NCBI GenBank assembly: GCA_009775095.1
Contig: VSOZ01000001.1
Location: 295,779-359,778, forward strand
Direction: 5' to 3'
From: Muribaculum sp.
GTDB taxonomy: Bacteria; Bacteroidota; Bacteroidia; Bacteroidales; Muribaculaceae
Length of the DNA: 64,000 nt
Position 1 is the first letter of the stretch. The number at the start of each line of letters is the position of its first letter. Positions 33,460-41,311 of the stretch are shown here, piece by piece. The notes beneath the pieces are model-generated. The model had not been told where the DNA came from and searched no databases. It worked only from the letters and a program-made list of their open reading frames with translations. A program made the translations under genes and the position numbers.

Positions 33460-33531
33460 GGCCCATTCGTCTATCGGTTAGGACGCAAGATTTTCATTCT
33501 TGAAAGAGGAGTTCGATTCTCCTATGGGCTA
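33460..33531 (+). tRNA. tRNA-Glu (anticodon TTC), copy 2
   Basis: Identical over all 72 positions to the copy at 33050. It is followed after 23 nt by a strong terminator. Confidence 0.95.
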
Positions 33532-33554
33532 CCACAATCTCTACTTTGCTACCG

Positions 33555-33592
33555 GAAGCCACCGACGCTAATTGTCGGCGGCTTCTTTTTTT
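33555..33592 (+). terminator. Terminator of the tRNA-Glu / rpsT unit
   Basis: GAAGCCACCGAC (33555-33566) pairs with GTCGGCGGCTTC (33574-33585) with one mismatch, followed by seven T residues. Confidence 0.88.
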
Positions 33593-33633
33593 GATACAAT
33601 ACACCACAACAGAAAATAGAGTCAATATAAAAA

Positions 33634-33804
33634 ACGGGTCAGATGCAAAATCCGGTTGAACTTTTAATATTCTGTCGGAAAGTAGGGGCGCCAGTACCAC
33701 GGCGCCCGCATATCCGGATGGCCATATAGGACGAAACCAGCCGCCGTATTACTGGCGGCCCTACAAACACAGTTGCTTTTTAACAACCGTTCTTTTACAT
33801 TGAT
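33634..33804 (+). repeat. Dispersed intergenic repeat, copy B
   Basis: The counterpart of 28899-29114: the same opening block, the shared CGGATGGCCATA and GGCGGCCCTACAAACACAG, and the same closing block TTTTTAACAACCG, T-run, ACATTGAT. Within it GGGCGCC and GGCGCCC can form a hairpin. Like copy A it lies directly behind a tRNA operon terminator. Confidence 0.7.
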
Positions 33805-33835
33805 CCCTGTTTAGGATGAGTTTTGCCCGCAGATT

Positions 33836-34126
33836 AGAGTCGGAGACTCGAGATATGTTTAGCCCCATGATTAGCGCTAAAGCGCGGTTCATGGGGTACG
33901 CAGATAATTGATTAACAAAACTTTGCGTCGGGGACGCGAGACATATCCCGATGGACTGATGTGGAATACCGCCTGTCCCCGACAGGTATTTGCTATTAGG
34001 GCTTTGAACCACCCCACGAACCGCCGTCTGCAGTCACTTAGCGCCCTACGTCGGCTTATCGCGGGGTTTTGTTCATAGTGCATCTCCGACGCACCCAATT
34101 TAACTACCGTTTTTTTTTACAATGAT
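33836..34126 (+). repeat. Palindrome-rich intergenic element closing with the same end block
   Basis: A stretch of about 290 bases with no believable gene. CCCCATGA (33863-33870) and TCATGGGG flank inner GCGC arms and form a long hairpin. Further palindromic pieces (GTCGGGGACGCGAGAC, CTGTCCCCGACAGG) follow, and it ends in TAACTACCG, T-run, ACAATGATC (34099-34126), a variant of the end block of copies A and B. This looks like a mosaic of short repeated elements. Open frames across it on the minus strand are judged to be chance. Confidence 0.6.
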
Positions 34127-34206
34127 CCGGCTTTCGCTCTTACGATGCGTGAACCTCATATTGCTGAATTTTGTTCTGAAAAATATAATCTTAATTTGTA
34201 AAGACA

Positions 34207-34371
34207 ATGGCACACGACAAGAAAATCACAACGGAAACCGCAGAGTATCCCACAAACGAAATGCCGGGACTTCAGGACAGCAAATACGAAGATGCAACTC
34301 CTAAAAACGTAAAGCAGGAAGTAAAAGAACTAAACAACGTAGGAGCTCCCGGCACCAAAACACAAAAGTAA
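34207..34371 (+). CDS. Small hydrophilic protein (54 residues)
   Basis: A short, charged protein (MAHDKKITTETAEYPTNEMP onward, ending GTKTQK) without a hydrophobic segment, rich in Lys, Glu, Asn and Pro and so probably disordered. A TTAATTTG box ends 9 nt before the ATG, and a clear intrinsic terminator follows 33 nt after the stop. The unit therefore has the layout of a real small gene. I do not recognise the family. Confidence 0.6.
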   Translation: MAHDKKITTETAEYPTNEMPGLQDSKYEDATPKNVKQEVKELNNVGAPGTKTQK

Positions 34372-34404
34372 ATCGGAGGTTATCTAATTTTCAGCCGATA
34401 CAAT

Positions 34405-34437
34405 AAAAGCCGGGACCGTAACACGGTCTCGACTTTT
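34405..34437 (+). terminator. Terminator of the 54-residue protein gene
   Basis: AAAAGCCGGGACCG (34405-34418) pairs with CGGTCTCGACTTTT (34424-34437) over 14 positions with one mismatch and one G-U round a five-base loop. Confidence 0.8.
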
Positions 34438-34668
34438 ATCGCATATAGGGCCTACCCACAATGAGTAAGCCCTATCTTGCGCTTGTGCATCTTCATAGAT
34501 TAGCAATTATCAAATATATGGGTCTTTGTTCGTTTGCATGTAAAACAATTCAAATACATCTTTGTCACATACATACCCCCATAATTGAGATTAATTCACA
34601 CATGCCACTTTATTTAACGCCTATTTAACGCAAATACGCGTCAAAGTGTCATATCCCCTATTGCCAAT
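34438..34668. other. Gene-free interval
   Basis: No gene is seen. It contains a hairpin (ATAGGGC with GCCCTAT, about 34445-34475) and a short direct repeat (TATTTAACGC twice, near 34610-34630). Nothing else is recognisable. Confidence 0.4.
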
Positions 34669-35562
34669 CTATTCGATGTCAGAAAGTTTTTTCACAATGG
34701 CCTCAGGCGAAGCGTCCTTTAAAAGAACTTCATTGCCCGGAGAAAGCAGGTACAACGCGGGCATCTCTCGAAACGAATAAAGCCCGGCATCCTCTACCGA
34801 TTCATCGGCACGTGCCGAAATCCATGTCGCCGGTATGGGAAGCGCATCAACCGGCATATCGCCCTCACTCGTGTCAACAGCCAATATACGCAACGACTTC
34901 TCGCCAAGTCGACGATTTACAAGCTCCGAACGTGAGAAGAATTCAATTACCTGATGACAGTGACGACACTCGGGATCGTAAAACATCAATATCGTGTAGC
35001 CCGCGCCCCATAAAGTATGGAGTGTCGACTCATGTCCATGGCTGTCAGCATAAGAAAAGTCATTAGCAACGGCGCCCGGCAGATTCTTCGAAACGTCATC
35101 CAACTGATAGCGAAAACGCGTAAGCCGTGCCTCATCAAGCACCTTATCGTCAAGAAACCGGTTAAGAAACACAACATATAGTTTGTCATCCCTCATCGGC
35201 GACTCCGTGTCGTTCAGATACATAGCCGCGATATCGGCCATAACTTTATATGCCTCCCGATTGTCACGCAGATCCTCAAACAAGATATCGACAGCCGTAT
35301 TGACCGAAGCCGCAGACGCATGAGGAAATACGCTGACAAAATTAACAAAATTCTGCTCCATAGCAGGACCGTCGGCCACCCAGACGCTGTCGGTCCAGTC
35401 CATCCCATCCCAGAAGTGACACAATACGTAGCCCGCACGATCCTCCGGCGCCGTAAGCGACTTGGGAACCTCCGGCAAAGTCAACTCCCGTACTCCGGCA
35501 AACGCTTGCAACGATACTGAAGCGAGCATCGCAACCGCTAAAAATCGACATAATATATTCAT
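34669..35562 (-). CDS. Secreted DUF5106 / thioredoxin-like protein
   Basis: An exported 297-residue protein. The signal peptide (LCRFLAVAMLASVSLQAFA) precedes a helical DUF5106-type domain (about 45-165, containing LCHFWDGMDW and ILFEDLRDNREAYKVM). A thioredoxin-fold domain (about 166-297) has the redox pair CRHC at 199-202 (MFYDPECRHCHQVIEFF) and the cis-Pro region near FREMPALYLL. Such Bacteroidetes proteins are thought to act in periplasmic thiol exchange. A TATATTTG box at 35587-35594 (minus strand) lies upstream. It is the last of a run of secreted-enzyme genes but has its own leader, so it is probably independent. Confidence 0.85.
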   Translation of the reverse strand: MNILCRFLAVAMLASVSLQAFAGVRELTLPEVPKSLTAPEDRAGYVLCHFWDGMDWTDSVWVADGPAMEQNFVNFVSVFPHASAASVNTAVDILFEDLRDNREAYKVMADIAAMYLNDTESPMRDDKLYVVFLNRFLDDKVLDEARLTRFRYQLDDVSKNLPGAVANDFSYADSHGHESTLHTLWGAGYTILMFYDPECRHCHQVIEFFSRSELVNRRLGEKSLRILAVDTSEGDMPVDALPIPATWISARADESVEDAGLYSFREMPALYLLSPGNEVLLKDASPEAIVKKLSDIE

Positions 35563-35597
35563 CGCATCAATAAGTCAGTATGGATGCAAATATACAA

Positions 35598-36470
35598 TTA
35601 TTTCTTAAGATAGTGAGCGAAGAAATCCCAGATAATTTTGGAGGTGGCGACATCCTTGTCGGCCCAAGAGTGCTTGCCGCCTTCAATTTCGTAGACAACG
35701 ACATCGCATCCCGAAGGAGCGTCGCCATATACGGTACGAGTCACTATCCGTGCCGGGTCTTTCATCGTGGGGAATGTGTCAACCGCCATGGTAGTGCAGC
35801 GATTGTTGGCCGCAACGGCAGCCACAGCGAGGGGCACAGGTATGTATGCTCCCCATCCGCCCGTGTTAAGATGGTCGCCCTGCCACATAGAGGTCTTGTC
35901 GGCATTACCGTGAATTTCAAGAAACGGCACGGGCAACGACAACGAATTGTTATTGTACAGACACTCAAATGTCAATCCGCCCACTGAACCGTAGGCACGA
36001 AACAGTGACGGGTCGGTATAAGCAAACTGATAACAAAGGTCGCCGCCGTTTGAAAAACCGGCCATAAACACATTGTCGCGACTTAGATTGAACTTCGAAG
36101 TAACCTCATCAAGAAGATGACGGAAAAAGTCGGCTTCGTCTATAACCATGCTCTCCTGCGGGGGATAGCCTACCTTCCAGCCGTCCTTGCCGCGCGAGTC
36201 GGGCATACCGTCGGGATAACACACTGCAAAACCACAGCTGTCGGCCACGGCATTCATGTCGTGGCGCCACCGGGTCTTTGACCCGTAACCGTGGGTGTAG
36301 ACTACAAGCGGAGCATCCGCCTTTATACCGTCGGGCAGATACATACTGTAAGTACGCACCGTGTCGCAATAATTCATCTTATACTTGACAGGAGCCGCAG
36401 GAGCATCGGCGGCATACAATCCTGACACGGCAAAAAGCAGAGCCGCAAACATAAAAAGCCGAGATATCAT
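35598..36470 (-). CDS. Secreted CE1/PHB-depolymerase-like esterase
   Basis: This 290-residue alpha/beta-hydrolase with a signal peptide (LFMFAALLFAVSGLYA) belongs to the LpqC / feruloyl-esterase / poly(hydroxyalkanoate)-depolymerase group. The nucleophile motif is GFSNGGD (S140), the acid is D191 in HGNADKTSMW, and the base is H267 in GGKHSWA. The oxyanion segment is VVYTHGYGS. The natural substrate may be an acyl or feruloyl decoration on plant polysaccharide, but the neighbours give no proof. The gap to the GDPD gene is about 125 nt, so co-transcription is uncertain. Confidence 0.85.
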   Translation of the reverse strand: MISRLFMFAALLFAVSGLYAADAPAAPVKYKMNYCDTVRTYSMYLPDGIKADAPLVVYTHGYGSKTRWRHDMNAVADSCGFAVCYPDGMPDSRGKDGWKVGYPPQESMVIDEADFFRHLLDEVTSKFNLSRDNVFMAGFSNGGDLCYQFAYTDPSLFRAYGSVGGLTFECLYNNNSLSLPVPFLEIHGNADKTSMWQGDHLNTGGWGAYIPVPLAVAAVAANNRCTTMAVDTFPTMKDPARIVTRTVYGDAPSGCDVVVYEIEGGKHSWADKDVATSKIIWDFFAHYLKK

Positions 36471-36595
36471 AAAAAACTCAATAATCTATTAATCGACAAA
36501 AAAATTGAGACTGCGGACCGCAAAAACAGCAGGACCGCAATCTCAATCTCAAACCTAACACATCTTGATCCCTAACCTGTAATTAAAAAGAACAT

Positions 36596-37378
36596 CTATT
36601 TCTTGCATTTCCCGTCGCAGCCCTTGAGCATCTTCTGAAGAAGCTCGGGTTCGTTGGTAGTTATGAAGTCTACACCACGGTCTATGCACCACTTCATGTC
36701 TTCGGGCGAATTTACCGTCCATACATTGACAAGCAGTCCCAGATCATGGCACTGTGCAATCCATTCGGGATGCTTCTTCATGACCTTGATCGAGTAGTCG
36801 ATGCCGGCACCGCCCATAGCCTTAACCTGCGAGGGTATGTAGTCGCCGTTAAGATAATATACACCGGTGCCTTTGGGAGCATGTTTGATGAAATACTGGA
36901 AAGCGTCTTTGGAGAACACGATGTAGTCAACTTTGTCACCGAGACCGTATTTTTTCACAAGCGCGAGTATGGCCTTAGCCGCGGCACGCTCGGTAGAACG
37001 GCTGTTGTGAGTCTTAAGTTCACACACGATGCGGGTATTCAATTTGGCCGCTTTGGCAAGGTACGCCTCAAGTGTGGGCACATTCTCACCGTTGGCAAGT
37101 TTCTGTGCAAGTACCTTTTTCGAAGGAGATGACTCGATATGCACACCGTTAACATCAGCATCGTGATTCACAACAAGTACACTGTCAGATGTCATCCACA
37201 CATCAAATTCCGACGCGAAGCAGTTTATAGAGTCGGCTTTCACCAATGCACGTATTGAATTCTGGGCCGAGCCGTCGGTATTCCAATATCCGCGATGTGC
37301 TATTACCTCGGGTTTTGCAGCGGCTGCCGAAAGGGCCACACAGGCCATCGCCAAGCCTAAAAAGAACTGTTTTACCAT
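36596..37378 (-). CDS. Glycerophosphodiester phosphodiesterase
   Basis: A 260-residue secreted GDPD that hydrolyses glycerophosphodiesters to glycerol-3-phosphate and an alcohol. A signal peptide (FFLGLAMACVALSAAAA) precedes the TIM-barrel. Catalytic and metal residues are visible: H28 and R29 in AHRGYW, E57 and D59 in SEFDVWM, H72 in NHDADVNG and a glutamate in VCELKTH. The length matches small bacterial GDPDs. It lies 14 nt after the metallophosphoesterase gene, so both probably work together in degrading host or dietary phospholipid head groups. Confidence 0.92.
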   Translation of the reverse strand: MVKQFFLGLAMACVALSAAAAKPEVIAHRGYWNTDGSAQNSIRALVKADSINCFASEFDVWMTSDSVLVVNHDADVNGVHIESSPSKKVLAQKLANGENVPTLEAYLAKAAKLNTRIVCELKTHNSRSTERAAAKAILALVKKYGLGDKVDYIVFSKDAFQYFIKHAPKGTGVYYLNGDYIPSQVKAMGGAGIDYSIKVMKKHPEWIAQCHDLGLLVNVWTVNSPEDMKWCIDRGVDFITTNEPELLQKMLKGCDGKCKK

Positions 37379-37392
37379 AACAACTGAATTTT

Positions 37393-38895
37393 TTATAATG
37401 ATTTATTATCTAATGTAGACACGTATACGTTGCCGAACGGGTCAGTGGCTCTGAAGCTGACTTTCCGCCAACCGGCAGCGGGTTTGTACAAAAACATATG
37501 GTCGTTTGGATTGGTGGGCCGGGCTCCGCCGTGGTTGGCCGGAATACGCCCTTTAACAAGCGACTTGCGCACATCAGGGTCCCAGCACTTGCCGCCCGAC
37601 TTATGGGGAAGCAGACGCGCGTCGTCAGGCAAACGCTTCCACCGCCGTCCATCCTCGCTGACCTCGACTTTCCAATTGTCATGCCAGCAAAATATGTTGA
37701 CAAGAATGCTGTCATACGGCTCTCCGGGTTTGCGGCATGGCTTCCAAAGCACGGCATCCTCCGGCGGATAGATCTTCATCTGGTAGTCGCGCGGACATCC
37801 GGCCCCTACATAATATTTATCTACAAGCTTGTTGTCCTTGAATTTAAGCGCCGCATATCCGCGGGGCGAGCCGTCATGACACAGAGGATACCAGAAAGCC
37901 CCCATAACCGAACCGAACGTAGTCTCGGTGATATTGGGCGCTATTGTGGTAGTGAAGTTATAGTGGCTGTGACCCGACAGGATCTGCACCTCCTTAAAAC
38001 CGCGCACGAGGTCATACAACGGCTTGTTGCTTGGCACATGGCCGGGCACATTGCGTCGCGATGTCGGTATATGGACACCGATTATTATCATCTTGTCCTT
38101 AGGCACATAGCTAAGATCCTTCTCAAGCCATACAAGCTGCTGCGGAGTCACATAGTCGGAATAGTCGTTGCGCCCCTTTTCGGCCCGGTAATATATGTCA
38201 TCGAGAACAACGAGATGACAGTCACCTATGTTTACAGAATAATATGTCGGACCAAACACGTCTCGGAAGTCACGGTCGCTATTCTTGTCGCCCTTAATAT
38301 GCTCGTTATGGTCGTGATTGCCTATCACCGCAAAGACGGGCACACCGGTGGAGCCTATGCGTCTTTTGTAATAGCCTAACAGCGAAGGGGTGTTCCATAC
38401 CAGATCGCCGAGTGTTATGCCGTAGATATTGTCGCCGAGTGTAGATACCAACTCTTTAAGAGGCGGCATGATATAACGCTCGAAATCGCAGGTATCGCCC
38501 ACCGCCACCTGAGGGTCGGCCATCGTTAGAAGCGTCCACTCTTTTTTACATGGTGCCGATTTAAGTAAAAAATCATGACGGGCCACGGCATCAGGCCCGT
38601 AGGTTATAGTCTGATAAAAGGCCGGAGAGCCATCGGCATCGACAGGCATCTCGCAGTCGGCGGGAATGGACAGAAACACATGCTGACGACCGTCGGTAGA
38701 CATACTGTAGCAGCCCTCGGAATCGGTAACGGTTACGTTTACACCGTCGCTGACCACCACCCCTTGACGCGGCTTTCCGTCAACGGTCACACGGCCGGAA
38801 AGATTGTCGCACTGACGCAAAGCCGCCGCCTGCAACCATGCAGACACGACAAACGCAGCCAGCAATACATTTCGTACATAATTACATAGTGTCAT
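37393..38895 (-). CDS. Secreted calcineurin-like metallophosphoesterase with N- and C-terminal beta domains
   Basis: A 500-residue enzyme of the Bacteroidetes MetallophosN/Metallophos/MetallophosC architecture. After the signal peptide (VLLAAFVVSAWLQAAA) comes a carboxypeptidase-like beta domain (LSGRVTVDGKPRQGVVVSDG). The phosphoesterase core follows (LTMADPQV, ITLGDLVWN, VIGNHDHNE, IGVHIPTS, LSGHSHYNF). The C-terminal beta domain is WKVEVSEDGRRWKRL onward to the end. All five metallophosphoesterase motifs are present. Paired with the downstream GDPD it could release phosphate from phosphodiester or monoester products. The substrate is unknown. Confidence 0.9.
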   Translation of the reverse strand: MTLCNYVRNVLLAAFVVSAWLQAAALRQCDNLSGRVTVDGKPRQGVVVSDGVNVTVTDSEGCYSMSTDGRQHVFLSIPADCEMPVDADGSPAFYQTITYGPDAVARHDFLLKSAPCKKEWTLLTMADPQVAVGDTCDFERYIMPPLKELVSTLGDNIYGITLGDLVWNTPSLLGYYKRRIGSTGVPVFAVIGNHDHNEHIKGDKNSDRDFRDVFGPTYYSVNIGDCHLVVLDDIYYRAEKGRNDYSDYVTPQQLVWLEKDLSYVPKDKMIIIGVHIPTSRRNVPGHVPSNKPLYDLVRGFKEVQILSGHSHYNFTTTIAPNITETTFGSVMGAFWYPLCHDGSPRGYAALKFKDNKLVDKYYVGAGCPRDYQMKIYPPEDAVLWKPCRKPGEPYDSILVNIFCWHDNWKVEVSEDGRRWKRLPDDARLLPHKSGGKCWDPDVRKSLVKGRIPANHGGARPTNPNDHMFLYKPAAGWRKVSFRATDPFGNVYVSTLDNKSL

Positions 38896-39117
38896 TTCAG
38901 GTCACTTTCTGTTGGTTCAGCTTAGATTTATCAAAACGAAACAATAAAGTTTCATGGCGCAACGAAATTACACATTTGTGCACAATAAACAAAATAAATT
39001 TAGTTAAATAAACACATCGTCGCACAACAACAGAAAGCCGCGCAGCAAAACCGCACGGTTATATGATATTTTTCCAAAATACTGTCAGACAGCGCTGCGG
39101 ACAAAAGCCGCACATGT
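38896..39117. other. Intergenic region with a perfect 10-bp palindrome
   Basis: No gene is seen in this AT-rich interval between the metallophosphoesterase (which it would promote) and xseB. TTGTGCACAA at 38976-38985 is a perfect palindrome and could be an operator. It was found once only, so it is weak evidence. Confidence 0.3.
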
Positions 39118-39336
39118 TCAGTCAGCGCTATTGAGGATCGAGCGAAGCTCCTCGTCGGTAGCGGTCAGACGGCTGCGGCACTCGGCGAGCAATTCCGTGG
39201 CACGTCGTGTATAACATGCCAGCAGGTCGATATCAAGAGCGTCGCTCTGCATGCGCTTCATTATATCTTCAAGTTCAGCTATGGCCTGATTGTAGGACAA
39301 TTCCTTGACAGGCACAAATTCGGGAGTATCCATCAT
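39118..39336 (-). CDS. xseB: Exodeoxyribonuclease VII small subunit
   Basis: A 72-residue helical subunit that joins XseA to form ExoVII, which degrades single-stranded DNA. The motif LSYNQAIAELEDIMKRMQSD is typical of XseB and the length is normal. It lies 19 nt behind xseA. Two adjacent ATGs are possible starts. Confidence 0.92.
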   Translation of the reverse strand: MMDTPEFVPVKELSYNQAIAELEDIMKRMQSDALDIDLLACYTRRATELLAECRSRLTATDEELRSILNSAD

Positions 39337-39355
39337 ATTTTATTATAATGTCATG

Positions 39356-40648
39356 TTATTGTTTAACCGATACGATCGTTCCTGACGCAACAACAGTCTC
39401 AAGCACGGCACCGGCGGGTACATCCGCGGCATCGGTCACGGCGTGTCCGTTGTAGCGCGTCACTGAATATCCTCGTCGCAAAGTCGCCTCTGGCGACAAC
39501 ATATCAAGCATCTCGCCAAGCGACTGCAACCGCGCGCGTCGCCGCTCCACCACGGCGGCAAGCACTACCGGCAACGACGAGGCTACGGTGTCGAGCCGCG
39601 ATAGCTGCGGGCGTATGCGGCGGTCAGAAAGCTGTCCCACCCACATCATGCAACGGTCGAGCTTGCCACGCTGTCGGTCAACAACTGCCAAAGGCAACGA
39701 AGGCAACGCTCCTTCAAGTCGTCCGAGCTGCTCCTTGGCGCCCGAAAGCCTTTCGCCGGCAAGACGCACTATCTCACGGCCGATAACACCGAGACGCTCA
39801 AGCTCGTTTTTGCCCCGCTCAATCAGCCACTCCGCGGCTGCCGTAGGGGTCTTTACCCTCACCCCGGCCACATAATCGAGTATTGTCACATCGCGTTCGT
39901 GCCCTATGCCCACGATGACCGGAAGGGGAAACTGCGCCACATTGGCTGCAAGCTCATAGTTCTCAAAGCCCAGAAGATCGCTAGTAGCACCACCGCCGCG
40001 TATTATGACCACACAGTCCCAGTCATCCTGCGATGCAGCTATCTCATCAAGCGCGGCTATCACGGTCGGCGCCACGCGGTCACCCTGCATCATTGCAGGA
40101 AAAAGTTTTGTCACAAAGCGCAGCCGTAAAGCATTGCCGCGCAGTTGGTTCATAAAATCGCCGTACCCCGCGGCACCTGCGGCCGACACCACAGCTATAC
40201 GCAACGCCGGCACGGGCCACGGCAATTCGCGGTTCATGTTGATTATGCCTTCGCTCTTTAACCGTGCGAGCATCTCGTTGCGGCGGCGCACTATGTCGCC
40301 CATCGTATACTCCGGGTTCACAGCGTTTATAACCAGCGACATGCCGTAGACCGGATGCATGGACACCGACGCACACAGCATCACCTTCAGTCCGGTGCGA
40401 AAATCCTGCCCGGTAGCCGTCAGAAAACTCTGACGTATGTCGACAAAGCGGTTGGCCCATATGGCACCACGCGCTTTCGCCACTGTAGCTCCGCTTGCCG
40501 GATCTTTCTGGAGCAACTCCATGTAGCAGTGGCCTCCACGCACGATTACGTCGCTCAACTCGGCGGTAATCCACACATTCTGTGTGGCACCGGTCATGAC
40601 AAGCGACGCTATGCGTTTGTTAAGTTGCAGCAGTGTCAACGACTCCAT
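39356..40648 (-). CDS. xseA: Exodeoxyribonuclease VII large subunit
   Basis: The catalytic subunit of ExoVII, 430 residues. The N-terminal OB-fold (VWITAELSDVIVRGGHCYME) is followed by the nuclease domain with AAGAAGYGDFMNQL, VIIRGGGATSDLLGFENYEL and PVIVGIGHERDVTILDYVA, then a coiled-coil and a C-terminal beta-part (RRGYSVTRYNGHAVTDA). The frame opens at a TTG at 40657; the ATG at 40648 begins the conserved start. It lies 15 nt after the DUF3256 gene. Confidence 0.95.
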   Translation of the reverse strand: MESLTLLQLNKRIASLVMTGATQNVWITAELSDVIVRGGHCYMELLQKDPASGATVAKARGAIWANRFVDIRQSFLTATGQDFRTGLKVMLCASVSMHPVYGMSLVINAVNPEYTMGDIVRRRNEMLARLKSEGIINMNRELPWPVPALRIAVVSAAGAAGYGDFMNQLRGNALRLRFVTKLFPAMMQGDRVAPTVIAALDEIAASQDDWDCVVIIRGGGATSDLLGFENYELAANVAQFPLPVIVGIGHERDVTILDYVAGVRVKTPTAAAEWLIERGKNELERLGVIGREIVRLAGERLSGAKEQLGRLEGALPSLPLAVVDRQRGKLDRCMMWVGQLSDRRIRPQLSRLDTVASSLPVVLAAVVERRRARLQSLGEMLDMLSPEATLRRGYSVTRYNGHAVTDAADVPAGAVLETVVASGTIVSVKQ

Positions 40649-40663
40649 CGACGGCAAGTGCGG

Positions 40664-41305
40664 TTATTTGTTGACCGGCTCCATCATCTTTCCCGTCCAA
40701 CGATACTTCAGCACGGGCCGCATCGAAGCCGACACCATCTTGTATACGTCGGGCGACAGAAACTCCTGAAGATTATTGGTCAGGGTAAGCACGGCAGCGG
40801 CAGTGTCGTAATCATACTTCGCAAGCATGAAAGGTATGAGTGCCGCGACATTGGAAGCGTCCTTGCTGCCTTCGGGAGTAAGCCATGCGGCAAGGTCGGG
40901 GGCCTTGAAGAGGGGCGCCGACATCTTCTCCCAGCGACGGTTGTAAAACGATATGTGACTGTCATGGGCCGGAGCCGCCACTGTCTGTATGACGGCTATT
41001 ATGGAGTCATTGCCGTAAGGCAATATCGATATCTGATAGGATGACGCGTCGGTCATAGCTATTTTTATGTCATCGGGAGTCAATGCCGTCACACGCGACT
41101 TGCCCTGCAGGGCGTTCTGTGTGGGAGTGGCCGACCCGCTGTTAAAGTAATCGATCATGTCAAGACGTGCGTTCTTGTCAAGCAACGGGAACAACGGTGC
41201 CGGAGCATCGGCAAAAGCACCTGCAGCCGTCAGCCGGGCCGATGCGTTCTGCATTCCGGCAAGTGCCATAACTATGATGACGGCTATGTTTATCAATCTT
41301 TTCAT
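40664..41305 (-). CDS. Exported DUF3256 family protein
   Basis: A 213-residue protein with an N-terminal signal sequence (LINIAVIIVMALAGMQNASA). The body (PLFPLLDKNARLDMIDYFNS onward) fits DUF3256, a Bacteroidetes-restricted family without known role. It lies between the DEAD-box helicase gene and xseA with gaps of only 6 and 15 nt, so it is probably transcribed with xseAB. No catalytic motif is evident. Confidence 0.75.
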   Translation of the reverse strand: MKRLINIAVIIVMALAGMQNASARLTAAGAFADAPAPLFPLLDKNARLDMIDYFNSGSATPTQNALQGKSRVTALTPDDIKIAMTDASSYQISILPYGNDSIIAVIQTVAAPAHDSHISFYNRRWEKMSAPLFKAPDLAAWLTPEGSKDASNVAALIPFMLAKYDYDTAAAVLTLTNNLQEFLSPDVYKMVSASMRPVLKYRWTGKMMEPVNK

Positions 41306-41311
41306 ATTCGT

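Noticed and set aside
33761..34098. Minus-strand open frames of about 70-85 codons across the palindrome-rich region
   Set aside because: They coincide with repeated, hairpin-forming intergenic sequence and show no recognisable domain, normal start context or operon partner. They look like chance frames in a repeat.
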